DNA of 64,000 nt from Ricinus communis (taxonomy: Eukaryota; Streptophyta; Magnoliopsida; Malpighiales; Euphorbiaceae). The stretch lies in assembly GCF_019578655.1 (NCBI RefSeq), contig NC_063260.1, positions 31,706,888-31,770,887 on the forward strand. The letters run 5' to 3'. The position numbers and the translations under genes were made by a program. Under the pieces are notes generated by a model. It was not told the DNA's origin. It searched no databases and saw nothing but the letters and a program-made list of their open reading frames with translations. Shown here one piece after another: positions 1 through 13,313 of the stretch. How positions within the stretch are numbered: position 1 is the first letter of the stretch; each line of letters opens with the position of its first letter.

Positions 1-56
1 GATATTCTATATAGAAATAATTTATATATAATGATAAAAAAATTTAATTTCAATTT

Positions 57-596
57 GATATATTTTAAATAGAAATAAACTCTCTATTATAATAACTTAT
101 AAGTTTTTTAAATTATGTCATGAGAAAATATTTTTTTATATAATAATATTTATCTATACAATTTTAAAAAATATATATTATATTATATTTTGACTTAATG
201 TTGTATTATTTGGTCTCATTAATCTTATTTGTATGATATGAAATTATATAGAAATCAACTCTCTATATATTAACTTATAAAATTTTTAAGTTCCGTTTTA
301 AGAAATTTTTTCTCTATATAGTAATATTTGTATATACAATTTTAAAGAATATATATTATATTATATTTTGACTCACTGAAGTATTATTTGGTCTCATTAA
401 TATTATTTGTATAATATGAAATTATATAGAAATCAACTCTCTATTATAATAACTTATAAAATTTTTAAGTTCCGTCTTAAGAAATTTTTTCTCTATATAG
501 TAATATTTATATATATAATTTTAAAAAATATATGCTATGCTATATTTTGACTTGCTATAGTATTATTTGGTCTCATTTATTTTATTTATATAATAT
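57..596. repeat. AT-rich tandem repeat, three copies of about 178 bp
   Basis: Three head-to-tail copies lie at about 57-239, 240-417 and 418-596. Each opens with a variant of 'tatagaaatcaactctcta' and closes with 'tattatttggtctcatt' followed by a T-rich run. Copies two and three are the closest to each other; the first is more diverged. Bases 1-56 resemble the start of another copy, so the array may continue past the left edge. No open reading frame runs through it. The unit length is close to that of many plant satellites, but three copies do not prove a satellite array. Confidence 0.8.
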
Positions 597-1450
597 GTCA
601 AGATATTAACATATTTTATTTTTTGTTTCTATCGTATATCACAAACAGATTAAGTATTAATTTTAAAAAAAAAATTTAATACTTAAACCTCCATTAAGTT
701 ATAATTTTCTTATAATCATAGGTATCAGTGTAATCACTATAAAGAGATTCTATTGTATATCATTTTATATTGTACAGCAGAATGCTGAATGGAACTTGTT
801 ATTTCTTTTTGCAAGTCTTTCATTTCCTCAAGGTATTCAGGAGTAGAGACCTATTGAAATGTATCATCTGTTTGAAATCGAGCAAACGATAAACTTGATT
901 CTTTTCTGTTTTGGCTGTTAGCTTTTAGTTCCTTGGTCTTAAGTGCATTGGTTTAAAGAACTCGTTGTACAACAGGCAGACAATATCTCATCAAAAGGAA
1001 ATCACCATCACATACAATAATCAAGAACAATGAAAAATGAAAATTTTCAGTTGTGCCCGCTATGCAAGCTTTGTTTTGGCGTCTTATTCTGACAATCTGC
1101 CGTTCCAAAATAAAGGAGGCATCTGAAAATGTAGATCTTGCCTCTATCTTTTGGCAAACAGATGGGCCAATGGGATTATTGTCTTCTGCCAAAGGATTTT
1201 AAGGCAATACATTTCACGTAAACTAACTTTCAGAAACATGGGAAGTTGCTGCAACTTCGACTCAAATTTTTCTATTTATTTATTTTTTTCACTTGTATGC
1301 CTTGTATTAATTCATACTCTTAAATCAGCCTACTCTTCAAAAATTCTGCCTGTTACATGTCGCCATTATCCTTGGACGGTGACAAGGGCGAGGAATGGCA
1401 TCGTTAATTAAAAAAATTGGGAAAAAGGAGCTAAAGTTAGCTGGTGTGTT
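597..1450. other. Intergenic and 3' flank of the demethylase gene
   Basis: AT-rich non-coding sequence. The part next to 1450 should hold the 3' UTR of the minus-strand demethylase. Short open frames of 79-86 codons on both strands at 953-1411 show no recognisable domain and have irregular composition. I see no RNA gene. Confidence 0.5.
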
Positions 1451-4400
1451 CTACAGTCTTCTCTTGGAGCATATTACCTTTTGTAAATCTTTAATGGCTT
1501 GTTCAACTGCATAGACGATCATCTTCTTGATCTGTTACATAAAACAAGGAGGAAAAGTAGCCTAAGATACAGAAATGATGTTATCAAATTCACTGACGAC
1601 AAGTAAATCATTAGCAGAAATAAGTTACCTCAAGTTTGTCCTCTCTTGCTCTGTGGTTTTTCGGAAGCTGCCGGAACTCCTCTGTTAAGAGGAGGCATTC
1701 ATGGATATTTTCAGGGGAGACAAAATCCACAGCAACTTTTGTACATGACTGCTTGGGCAGGTGGGAAGGAGGAAAAAAAAACTTCTTAGCTTTAGTACCC
1801 AACAATACCATGCGAGATTACTTATATTTAAATGTAAACCAGGATAGGAGAATCAGTTTTAAGTAATAAAAGTAGTATTATCTATTTATTGCCGTTTCTG
1901 ACGTTCATTCTCATGTCATATATTAGGTGATAAAAGGAGGAATTACCTTGAGATTTCTAACTTGGTGTGGACAACCAGCAGGAATAAAGATGGCCTCTCC
2001 TACTCTTTGTTCAAATGTCCAAGGTTCAACCCCTAGAAGTGTGAAACAATAGAAGGAAATGAGCAATGGAAGATAACACAAGACACTGAAAATAGATGCA
2101 GCAGCCTTCTTAATCTACTAACCATATTCCTCCTTCAACTTCCTTTTATGCTCGAGAGTTAAATAAAAACATTGGTCATGAATTGGATGGACGACCTATT
2201 TAGAACCAGGTTAGCATTCGGTATATCACAAATGGCAAGGTTGAACAATAAGATTCAGAGTCGGCATAGTTACCTTTTCTACAGGAGAGCAGTAAGTGTG
2301 CCTGAATTCCATATGGTACTTCCTAAGATATTCTTCTAGCTTGGGGACATCCTCCCTCCTAAAAATGTCCCATAATGCACCAGATGACCCCGCTGTTGCT
2401 GCTCCAGTACTCTCATCAGTGGGTGTGTCTCCTCTTAGCTCATTGTCGGTCTCAAGTGCAGAGGAGTGCTTTTCTGTCTCTCTAATTTTTAATAAATCCA
2501 TATCTTCGCTCAAACTGTCGATGCACTCATCAAGTTGTTCAATGAGATGGCTGTTGACTTTGTCTCGCTCTAGATATTCTTTCTCATCTTGTGCACTGTG
2601 TTTCATTTTAAGCTGCTCTATGCAAGTGCTCTGTTCTTCACTTAAAGCTACCTCCACAGCATGTGTTAAAATATTTACCTACATTACATGACAATTTTCT
2701 TTAAAATTTAATAAAGACATAATCACACAACATAAAGGTATGGACTTTGGATGCATTGTTTACCCTCCAAACCAGCAGATAGGAAATTTAAAACATGTTC
2801 AAACACTCCTAAGACTGTTATAACAATTACATATTCCAGTCTGCTCGACATGAAATGAAGGTATCTCCAGAGCTCAAAGTTCACATTATAGGCGCTCAGA
2901 TATAATCCACTGCATACTTGAATGTAACTCTTAAAAGACCAAAAAGACTCTTGACAATGTTTGACTAGAGACGATTGTAATTTTGGGATTGCACCCATGG
3001 CTCCTTACTTAAGCAGCCATATGTCAGCAAACAAAGTGCGCAGCATAATAAATAACATGACTGAGATTTTAGGCATGTACCGCATCTGACATATCACAGT
3101 GAAGTTTGGTTACAGAGTCCCCTCTTCCAAGCTCTTCTTTCGTGCCATAAGCAATGTAAGTTTTTGGACCCAAGTCTGGTTTGAGTAGGCCTGGTGGAAA
3201 TTTCACAGCAATGTTGAGGATACCAGCCTTGGGGTCACTATATTCTTGAAAAGGCAATGCACTGATGAACTCATCACAGTGGCGAGGCAAAAGGTCTTCA
3301 AATTTATCAGATGGGGGCCAATCCTTCAACTTCAGCATCTCTGGCCAAAAGTTTTCATATGTTCTCCCTCCCGTATAGCCCTTGAAGAATTGGCGGGTAT
3401 TAATTTCCACCTGAATATTTTGAAAAAAATCAGCAATGATGAGTAATATTAAATAAAAGAAACTCACAACAAATGTAATTTCAAAAGTACATTTGTGTTA
3501 AACAAAACTTTTCTCCTTTCTTGCCAGAGCTAAAAAAAGCTAAATTATGTGATTCTCCTGATCATGTGAAATGTTTTTGGCTAAAGATAAATGCCAGGCA
3601 AAATAATGGTGCTTAACCTGACAAGAAGCCAGACAATCAATGGCCTTCACTTCAGACATTTTAGCATTTGTCTCCAAGTCTACATTTTCGCATAATGCAC
3701 GCCACATTACCATGGGCTCCCAGCTCAAGTGAGTTGTTACCTCAAGAGTATCACGAACAATAACAGGTTCACCTTTAAGCCAATGCTTTTGAAATCGAAG
3801 AAGTTCTTGATCTGCTTGAATGCCATTGAGAGCAGGACAAAACAAGTAATTATCCTCGGATCCTTCTCTGGATGCTGCTTTTCTTAATGTGTCACTCCCT
3901 GGTTCAGAGTAGTTACACATCAAACTTGTCTTTTCGTTGTCAAAAAGCTTCAACAGTTCTCTTCCCTTCCAAATCAACTCTGAAATCCATCCCATTGGAA
4001 GGATACGCTTAAGCTCCAATAAATTATCACCACAACCACCCATCTCTTTCGGAGCACAAGAAATGCTCCCATCATTATTGGCATTCCACAACGTGACCAA
4101 TGGTTCAATTTGATCATCAAGATTTTTGGAATCACAAGGTAGTGGATCTCCACCATGCATATAATCATAGCCCCGATTTACATAGTGCAACTCTATTTCG
4201 GCATGACTTGACAAGCTACCTTCACGAATCTCTTTACAACAACCAAGACACAGCTCATAAGCACATTTTGGACAGCTCCGATGGAAGTCAACTATAGAAG
4301 TTGCACAATGGTTGCTGCTCCAGACCCATATAATTGCAGTCAATAAGCTTTAAGTTAAATCAAATAATATCATATAATATTCAATTTTGTGAACAAAGAG

Positions 4401-6777
4401 TCTCACCAATAGACACGCTCATCGTTGTTACAGAAGTTCTCTGCTATCTCAGGGGAGGAACCTGATACGATGAGAACTTTTGTAAAGAGAATTGAACACT
4501 GACTCAAAAAGTCTTAAAATTAAAAAAAAGAAAAAAAAGGTACCTTGAATGCTAGCCTCAATTTGCATCTCACAAGTTTGTTCTTCACAGATTTGTTCCA
4601 GAAAGGGAAGCATTGACTTAATCAAATATTGTAGATGCTGAACCTTCTCCCTGTCAGTGATGTCCCTTTTTGATGTCTGAAGGCGAAAGATATTATGCTC
4701 TAATTAGAAGAAAAATTTCTAATAGCAAAATTGGTGCTAAAAAATGATACTCCAATTGCCAATCTTAGGATGCATATTATGCATTTATAGTTTCAACAGG
4801 CAAACAAAAAGATTTTGCTATTCCAGCAAGATTAACATAGCAGGCTGAAAAAGTTGCAACAAAATCTCAACCACAGGACTGTTTTACAGATTTTCAAACT
4901 ACCTTCTCTTTCCTAATTTTGTCTCAAATATACCTGAATCTGTAAGACTTCATTTGATAAGCTGGGATGGACTTGAAAAGTAGAGAACATCTAATGAAAC
5001 AGATAATCTACAAGTAGGGCAAGACTTTTCAGATTTCATAGTCATGAGAAGGCTTAGGGTCTTAATACTCAAATGGCAAACTGCGGAGACTTGTTTCTTT
5101 TCTTTCAATTAGTAGACAGAGTAACTACCATATATGGGAGAGTGAGAAAAAGAATAAAAACAAACCTTAATCAACCCACTGGAATGCAGACAAATATTGC
5201 AGTTGCAATTCCTGCGACAGAAGGGACACTCTTCCGCAATTTCTTCTTCTGTCATCTCAGGATACCTACATATAACATAACAGAATATGTGGATACCAAG
5301 ACAGTTTCTGAGGTATTGATGATAAAGAATGTCAAAGACTGGCCAGAAAATGTACCATCGCTTGATGCATTGGACACAAAACATTTTGCATTTACACTTT
5401 CTACAAGGAACCACAATTTTCCTTTCATATTTCATGCATTGGTGACACTTTGGGCGTGCTTCTGTCTTAGCCTGCTTCTAGCAAGAAAAAAATGACATGC
5501 TTGGATCAGAAAATTGAACAAAAAAGGATATCTTCCCTTCAACGGAAAGGAATAAAGAATACATCTCCAATGTGGTAGGTAAACAATGTTTAGAGATAAA
5601 TAACCTTCACATTTCTTGTTGCACATGTACTGTTGCTACTGCCATCACTCTTGACGGCTGAAGCTGATGAGCTAGTAGATGTGGATGAAGAAGATGCAGC
5701 ACCGAGAGAAGAATTCACTAAAGCTATATTTTTCCTTCTTGCATCCGTGTGATTTCTTCTGTCTCTCTCACTACTCGAATTTACAGCTCGTCTGTGCTCC
5801 ATCATCATGTTTATAACAGCCGGTTCTTCCAAGATTTTATCCTCCAAATCATCCTCTAAAGTGAAAACAGAAGCATTCACAAAATCTACACTTCTCTTTC
5901 TTGTGTCCTTGTGACGTCTTCTGTTTATCTGAGTTCTTGAATTTCTAGCTCTTTCACGCTCCCTCATGTTTATAATTGCTGATTCTTCTAAGACTTCATC
6001 CTCTGAATCATCCTTTAAAGTACAAACAGAAGCATTCACAAATTCTACACGTTTCCCTCTTGCGTCCTTGTGACGGCTCCTTTTTAACCCTCTTCTTAAT
6101 TTTCTAGCTCTTTTACACTCTCTCATGTTCACAGTACACAACCCTTCTGAGTCGTCATCTTCTGAATCATCATTTAAAGTGCAAAGAGATGCATTCGCTA
6201 CATCTACACTTCTTCCTCCTGTATCCTTGTCATTTATTCTGTTCATCTCACTACCTGAATTTCTAGCCCTTCTGCACTCTTTCCAGCTCATAATAAACAT
6301 CTCATCTTCTGAACCATCATTTAAAGTACAGGGAGAAGGACTGGCAACATCTACATTTTCCCGTCTAGGATCAGTGTGATGATTGCTTCTTTTTATCTCC
6401 CTACATGAATTTCTAGCTGTTTTGCGCTCTCTCATCTTTATAAGACACAATTCTTCTGAGATTCCATCTTCTGAATCATCCTTTGAATCTTTATCTTGAG
6501 AACTGCTTTTCTTATTTAAGGAAATCCTATGCTTCTTTGGAATTCCATCGGCCTCTGAAAATTCAACATTTGGAGCTAACTTGGCTTTCTTAGAAGGAGC
6601 TTTTGTTCTTGTCTGAGGCGACCATTCCTCGTCATCATCGCCTTGCTCCTTTTTGAATATATTAGAAACTTGTTTCTTTGATGTATACCATGAAAAACTA
6701 GAGGTACTTCCTAATAAACCCAGCCGACGATCATTACCGCGGCTGAAGCGGTCTCCCTTAGCAATTACAGCAGCCAT
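1451..6777 (-). CDS. JMJ29: JmjC lysine demethylase, KDM3/JHDM2 type (JMJ29-like)
   Basis: Predicted nuclear Fe(II)/2-oxoglutarate enzyme; plant KDM3-type members remove H3K9 methyl groups. Exons (minus strand): 6777-5605, 5471-5356, 5265-5166, 4676-4544, 4461-4407, 4314-3618, 3410-3081, 2678-2274, 2195-2123, 2032-1947, 1748-1629, 1531-1451, giving about 1122 residues with matching phases. A basic, Ser/Asp-rich N-terminus (with an internal repeat, residues 102-358) precedes a Cys-rich RING-like region at 400-460 (CHQC...[10 protein letters not shown]...[10 protein letters not shown]). A second zinc cluster follows (CNHC...CPKC...CLGCC), then the JmjC domain. Iron ligands appear intact: HCD (H862, D864) and the distal His in GCPHQV (about H1050). 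ATG 6777 is chosen because the upstream in-frame ATG at 6822 lies before a likely acceptor that ends a 5'-UTR intron (donor near 7262). Family assignment is sure; the JMJ29 label rests on similarity and gene order. Confidence 0.93.
5704..6474 (-). repeat. Five tandem coding repeats of about 50 residues in the demethylase
   Basis: Residues 102-358 of the demethylase form five imperfect direct repeats starting at residues 102, 156, 205, 258 and 311. A unit runs: acidic SED(E/D) start, a Glu-rich stretch, an INMRE-like helix, RARNS, a basic R..HKD.R segment, V(D/E)FVNASVCTL and a DD end. Units 3 and 4 are the most alike. The charge pattern (acid, base, hydrophobic) recurs in every unit. The repeat lies wholly in exon 1, between the N-terminus and the RING-like region. 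Confidence 0.88.
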
Positions 6778-7480
6778 TCTCACTGCAGCTAAATACCAGT
6801 ATCCATAATTGAGATTAATCAAAATTGAGCTTCTTTTATATTAAAAGAATGAGAGAAAATGCACAATTCATGATTGTGACACAAAACAAAATAAAAAGAA
6901 CTGTCACAGATTAAAAATAAGTAAATTACACAGTGCAATCCAGATTAGTCCTTAGAAAAAGAAAAAAAAAGAAGAAGAAAAGAAACAGATAATGGAAGAG
7001 AATGACTATTAACAGCTGCCGTTGACTTGATAGAGGTCAACTGAGCTAAAATATTCGAGAAAAACAGCAGCGTATCTACATTGAAGAATAAATAATCAAA
7101 TTATAATATTAAAAAAGAAAAAGAGTGAATTGAGAGTGAAAAAGGGAAAAAATAACATTAACAGCAGTGAAATTCACAATTCTAATTAGGAAGAGAAAAC
7201 ATAAGAGTATAGTTGCAGCAAGAGGGAGGAAGAAAAGGGAAAGAAAAGAAGAGAAAAAGATACCTGATTGATTAAGAGACGAAACAGATCAAAGGAAACA
7301 ATGGGTACAGAAATTGAGAGCGCAAGAGGAAAATAAAAGGATGGAAAAATTGTATGTGATTGGTGGGGGATGAAGGGTTGATGTATCATTGAGAATCTGA
7401 TCCAAAGAGTGAATCGGTGAAATTTGGTTAGGGGAAGAAACGGTGGGTGTCTGTTTAATACTCCGTTTTTTTCCTAATTT
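6778..7480 (-). other. 5' leader and leader intron of the demethylase gene
   Basis: Read on the minus strand, a donor (CAG|GTATC) near 7262 and an acceptor (TTTAGCTGCAG) near 6783 frame an intron of about 480 bp just upstream of the ATG at 6777. The leader exon would then start somewhere near 7264-7480. This is inferred from splice consensus only. Confidence 0.5.
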
Positions 7481-8040
7481 GGTTTGGGCTCAAACTCAAT
7501 GAGAAATGTTATTAGAATAGGAAGTAATTATTAGATGTCCCACGCTTATTCGGAACGCGTGCACTGCCCACCAATCCCTGCCCTCTTTGGATTTGGTAAA
7601 TCCCACGTGGATTCGCCAAGGCCAACGGTTTTGGTATTGGATCCCCCGATTCTTAACCGTATATATGCACCATCTGATCTGACACTAAATTTTGTTTGCA
7701 CCAAAGGCTCAATTTAGTCCCTGAATAGTGAATTTGTATCAAAAGGCAAAACCAAACTTATAAAGTAATTTAAGTTAACGACATACTTATAAAACTTAAA
7801 AAATCGATAAGATTGCTACATTCATCCAAAATAAACTAGGATTAATAGGAAAAATGCCAATCAATGACATCATCAATGTTTGGCCATTGGCTATAGTAAT
7901 GATTTCCCGACACACCTTATCGTTTTATACAATGATGTCCACTCAATAATTGCATGACCCGACACCCATTTCATAAGCCAGAGCACTTGTATCCGCACAC
8001 AACACAACGTCAAGTGAACAAGGATTCTGGGATACAGCAC
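7481..8040. other. Intergenic, upstream of the demethylase and downstream of the OSCA gene
   Basis: No gene seen. It contains the palindrome CCACGTGG at 7603-7610 (see separate entry). The short plus-strand frame at 7535-7717 has no recognisable domain. Confidence 0.5.
7603..7610. promoter_or_regulatory. G-box/ABRE-like palindrome CCACGTGG
   Basis: A perfect CACGTG core with flanking C and G lies about 0.8 kb upstream of the demethylase ATG and just upstream of its presumed leader exon. G-boxes bind bZIP and bHLH factors, and ABA-responsive elements share the ACGT core. A role here is inference. Confidence 0.4.
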
Positions 8041-8421
8041 CAAACCATGAAATGTTCATCCACTAAAATATCTATGTATACATTTTCTTTTTGAGATTCT
8101 GATTAGAGAAATCAGTATAACTTCTGCCGTACAAACCAATCTTAGAAATACACACAAACATCTACTTTTAATCATATACTTCAAATAATATACATTCATC
8201 CTTGAGGCACACCATTTCAAACAGTTGCCATCACAAAATCCAGAGCTCCCATTTTCTGGTTGGATTATTTGAATGCTTTTGCAACTGGCCTCCCCTTCCC
8301 CTTTTTTTCCCTTCATATAATAATAAATCACACTATTCTTTGACCCATTTAATTTACAATGTCACTGCTCTTTCCCTAGCGTTGCAAATGTACAACAATG
8401 CCCCAGTCCTATATTTGAGAC
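8041..8421 (-). other. Probable 3' UTR of the OSCA gene
   Basis: AT-rich sequence directly after the OSCA stop codon with no coding pattern on either strand that matches a known family. The exact polyadenylation site cannot be fixed from sequence alone. Confidence 0.4.
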
Positions 8422-11400
8422 TCATGGCACAGAATTTTCCTTAAGCTCAGACAAAGATGGTGATGATGCACCGCTGATTCTACTGGGCACGGGTGTATTT
8501 CTCCGTGATTGGCGTTTAGTAGGCACTAGGACACTCTCAGTTTCCAACTTCTCACTTATATCATCATTTTCATCATCATCATCACCATCATCATTTTTAA
8601 AAACTGGATGCCTATATGCATTTTGAAGGAAGGGTTTCAAATTCAGGTTTGGTTCTCTTGCGCGTTCCAGGGTATCTTTCATCATTGCCTCCTGCAAGCG
8701 AACAACAAAAACTCATTAGCTATTTATCGAGTAAAATCACCATGCAGATCTACTTGACAGCGAGAACAATTCTCCCCAGTACAAGACATATTCACTATAC
8801 AACTAAAACAAGTACTCCCAAATAATGGGGGACAATCATATGCATGTACTCAAAATTCTTTATTTGAATTATGCCAACATTTTTTAAACTCAGTCTTAGG
8901 ATCTTAGCATTAGATAGAACCAAGGCATTTATCAGCTCCATGAAGGCAAATCAACTATAAGCCTAAGAAAAGAGGAGAGTACACGCACACGGTAACAATA
9001 AAAAGAAAAAAAAAAAAAAGAAGAATACATACAATAACAAAGCATCAATTTTGCAATAGGAAGACATAACACACCTGTAGTGGATATTTAACAAATGCAG
9101 GTTCATACCGGCCTTTGCAGAACCTATGGAACCATATAGTGAGTACAGGAAGGACAATGAGAAATGGTGTTGACTGAGCAGCACGCTTTGTACTCAACAG
9201 TCCAATCATAAGCACCTGTGAGATTATCAATGCAGTAATAACACGTCCATGAACATCAGGCCAGAATGCTGCACCACTCTCATACTCCTGGTCATATACA
9301 TTTATGATCTGCAGTTTCAAAGAAAAGGTTAGGACACAACTGAAAGAGAGATATAAGCCATACTATTTGTGAAAGTTTAACTCTCTCCTAATCAGAGCAA
9401 CGACATTTGCATTCACCCAAAAGCAACAGAACATGAGGAAATTCCATGACCGCCATAATTTGTGTCGTTTTATATCTTGATACTTCATACTTGTCTTGTA
9501 AGTTCCCCAAATCTTTTATTCTACATATTCTATTGATGCAAGGACTGAGATCTATAGAGAGAAGGAACAAAATTGATCTGTGAGCTATCATGAGATATCA
9601 TATTTTATTGATGTGACGCATTCTTTGCAATAACTTCTCCGTTTACCACCTTAACATAATTTTTTAATGCTTTTCTCCCTCTTCAAGCTTTATATATCAT
9701 GGAAAACTATAAGTCAAGTGCTTAAGCCACATCTAATGACAACAATTTAACACAAGATGTTTTTAGCTCAACAGCAGTCTCTGCCTCTGAAACTATCATA
9801 ATTCTACCAGCATTTATTTTACTGTATGAATGATTAAAAGAAATATCAGATATCTGCAAATTATCCAGTGTCCTGAACCTTAGACTACCATGGCCAGCCC
9901 TAAAGTACAGAGGTGTAATCAATTAATTCATGGAAGCTATTGACTGTATGGAATTGGAAATTTTCAGATCGAGTCTTTACCTGATGACGAAACACAACAT
10001 AAGCGAAGGCAAAGAAAACTATTATGAATGGGAGGAGAGTTGGCGTCACTGTTGCATATACAAGACCTAATAGAAAATAGAATTGTATACGAGGTTCTCC
10101 AGTGTTGAAACCAAGGCTTCCAGGATGCATCGCCTCTTCCCTGTCTTTTTCAGTCTTCACCAGGAAGAAATTTTTCAGGTGGAAGATTATAAGTGGTTTC
10201 AACATTAAAACTTCTCCAGCTATTCCAGCCCATCCGTCAACCATTATGTAGGTTATGAAGAAAGTTGCTTTCATTGGAATAGCCACGCCAATTGTTTTAG
10301 GAATGCTGCAAAATATACAAATGGACAAAACGATAAATAAAAATCATTACTGAAATTGTAAAAGTATCAGATGAAACATAAACAGATTAAATGGAAGATA
10401 TTAAATTCCAAAAGAAAATTATAAAGAGATTTCAAATCAAGGAAGATAGTAACATAAACACAGTCTCTGAATTCTAGAGTGAATAAAAGAAGGAAGGGGC
10501 AGATGTGCCGTTAATATGCACAAAGCACAAACACACACTCATAAAGAGTCCCAGGTTGAAGTTTTGCGAGGGGAACTCAGCAGTACACAAATTAGATTGC
10601 ACTATGTCATAAACACAAATTAAACAATTTTCTCCCTTCCCCTACAATTTTATCCTAAAATCCTCCCTGCAAACATGACGAAGAGTTATTACTTATCCAC
10701 AATTCATAATGCTAACAATGCCCACCATATTCTTGAAAATATAGCATAACAAGTCCACATTAATCATGTATTATGTATAAATTGAAATACAAAAAGATGA
10801 TCAATTTGTAGGTGTAACATACTCGTTAGCTGATTGCTTGATGAAAGAATTCAGCTGTTCAAACGCAGTTCCAGTGATTATGCTCCCAAGGAATACATTC
10901 ACAATGTTGAAAAAGTAATATCGTGTTGCTGATCTCCTTTCCAGAGATGACAGAGAAGCAAACCCTTCAAATTTAGACATGATCATCAATATTGTTGGCA
11001 GGAAGATCAGAAAAAGCTTCAATGCAATGCCAGGAAGAAAACCTTGGATCACTGATTTAATAAATTTTCTGCATTGTCATTCAAGAGTTAATTAGTAGTT
11101 ATAACTTTGAAATGCAACTGCCAACTAAAGATAGGAGGATTACTAACATTTCAATAATGGGCTTCAGAAAGGGAGCTCTTTTCTCAATTCCCTCAATGCT
11201 TGCAAGAGATTGCACAAATGCAATTGGGATCATGAAAAAGAAGGTAAGGAAAAAGAACGCAACACCCATTATTAACCTCCTAATTGCAAGTGAAACATAT
11301 GGTATGGCAAGGTTATGCCAATATACATCACGAGGCTCCGGAGCCCAATCTGTTAACCACAAAGTTGGATTTCTTGATTGCTGAGTCTGTGCACAAACAG

Positions 11401-13281
11401 CTGCGCCCCATCGAGTTTTGAAGGAAACAAATGCTGCTGGCATGATAGCCTTCGGATCCTTTTCAACTCTTTCCCGCTCTTCCACTATCTGAATTATAGG
11501 AGGGCCATTCATGACCACAAATTAGAGCCTCGGTGGTGATCAAAATATCTAGCATAATAACACAGGCTTCTAACTATATTTAAGATAACTCAGGCAAGTA
11601 ACTATATGAAAGTAGATCATTCATCATAAGAATGAAAAGCCCAAATCCCAACACCAAAGCATAAGATAGCAGATTAATGTTGCTAGCCTATTGAGGTAAA
11701 AAGATCACTTCGTATCTGGATCTGGTCTCAGGAAAGAAACAGTCGTAAGAGACTTAAGGTTCGACTTACTTCTTTTGATAATTTCTCAATCTCAGATGTG
11801 TAATGATCAATAGCATCCACCTTTTTTCCCCAAAGCCCAAGAAAACCAGACTGCCAGTGAAGACATTTAAAACTAAGTTAAGATAAAAATTAGGTTTTCC
11901 AGAGGGTTTAGGAACAAACATTGAGTAAATTTAGACATGCATGGTAGTTCCATTTATTTATAAGTACCTTCAGTAAAGGCCTTAGCGATTTATCCCTAGA
12001 ATACTTAAGTTGATAGTAGTCGAGCCAGTTCTGCATACTTTTCTTCTTTTTGACCAATTTAGATAGTTTGTTTGCATTGTACACCACCTGCAAAAGAATT
12101 TCTAAATTTTAAAGCAGTTTAACAAAATACAGATACCAGCCAAATGATGCTGACCATTCATTATACAAATGACAATGTTTTAATATTTTGTGATTCCTCA
12201 CAACTGGTTAATCAGTCAACTTCATTAGCTCTCTGGCAGTGACTTCCAGAATGTATCTCCAGTTTGGGCTGAAATCTACCTGATGGGTTAAATAGTGATC
12301 TGGATGGTTGACCAGAAAAAAGTGCTCCACAAGCTCACTGACAGATTCATCAGGATCTGGTGGTACATTTCTAACAAGAACCTGTGAAGAGAATTGCAGG
12401 ATATAAGTTTGTCATGTAGCCTGTGAAACAAATTTAAAAGTGCTGTAAACAGTGAACTATAGTGAAACATGAATATCAACAAATTTCATAGGAGCAAATC
12501 CTATATAAATACTTCAAAATTGCGTTTTTTTTTTTCTTCAAATTGGAAACAGTAAAACAAACTAAGTACAGAAAAACACAATTTTAGATTTTAACAACTT
12601 AGATAGGACAAGTAAATTTTCTTACTGTAAATTGATCTGCACGACGTTTTTCTGAGGCAAGAAATTGCAGCCGCATTGTAGCAACTTTCTCATACTCCTT
12701 CATTAACACATAGCAAGTCCAAAAAGTAAAGGCATAAGCCATCACAATGTGTGCCCAAAATCTGCAATCGGATGGTCACCATGGTTACTAATGTATTCAG
12801 TTTTGTAAAGCTAAAGAACCACACAGCTTCATACAAAATTTACCAATAAAGAGAACATTATGGAATAAACATTACAAGAGCATGATTGAAAAGAAAACAA
12901 GTAGACACTCCAGGGATTAAGACAAAATGAAGATATTGTATTAACTAGCATTTTAAATAAGACAATAATCCAAGTATGAAAAGGGAATTACTAAGTAAAA
13001 ATCTAATACATCAGTCACTAATAAACATCCAAACTGGACATCCTAAGCTTGGTAGAATATTATGATCACCTCACTGAATATGTGAAAAAGATTATGAAAC
13101 AAAAGGATGATGCTTATATACCTTTGTGAATGAAGAGGGATATTCGAAATTGAAAGCTTGTCAATGTCGCTGGAAGTCACATTAGCTAGTGCTAGCTCCA
13201 AGGTGCTGTTTGTCCAATTAACTGGAACCAGGATGGCCCAAGCGAGGAATGCAATAGGAACAAAAATCTTAAGTCTGCATC

Positions 13282-13313
<32 letters not shown>

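Noticed and set aside
2296..2691. 131-codon plus-strand frame
   Set aside because: It is the reverse complement of a demethylase JmjC exon whose frame, splice phases and motifs are clear.
5073..5495. 140-codon plus-strand frame
   Set aside because: Antisense shadow spanning two zinc-finger exons and an intron of the demethylase.
6777..6822. Upstream ATG at 6822 as the demethylase start
   Set aside because: It lies before a good acceptor (TTTAGCTGCAG) of a leader intron; the family-like N-terminus begins at 6777.
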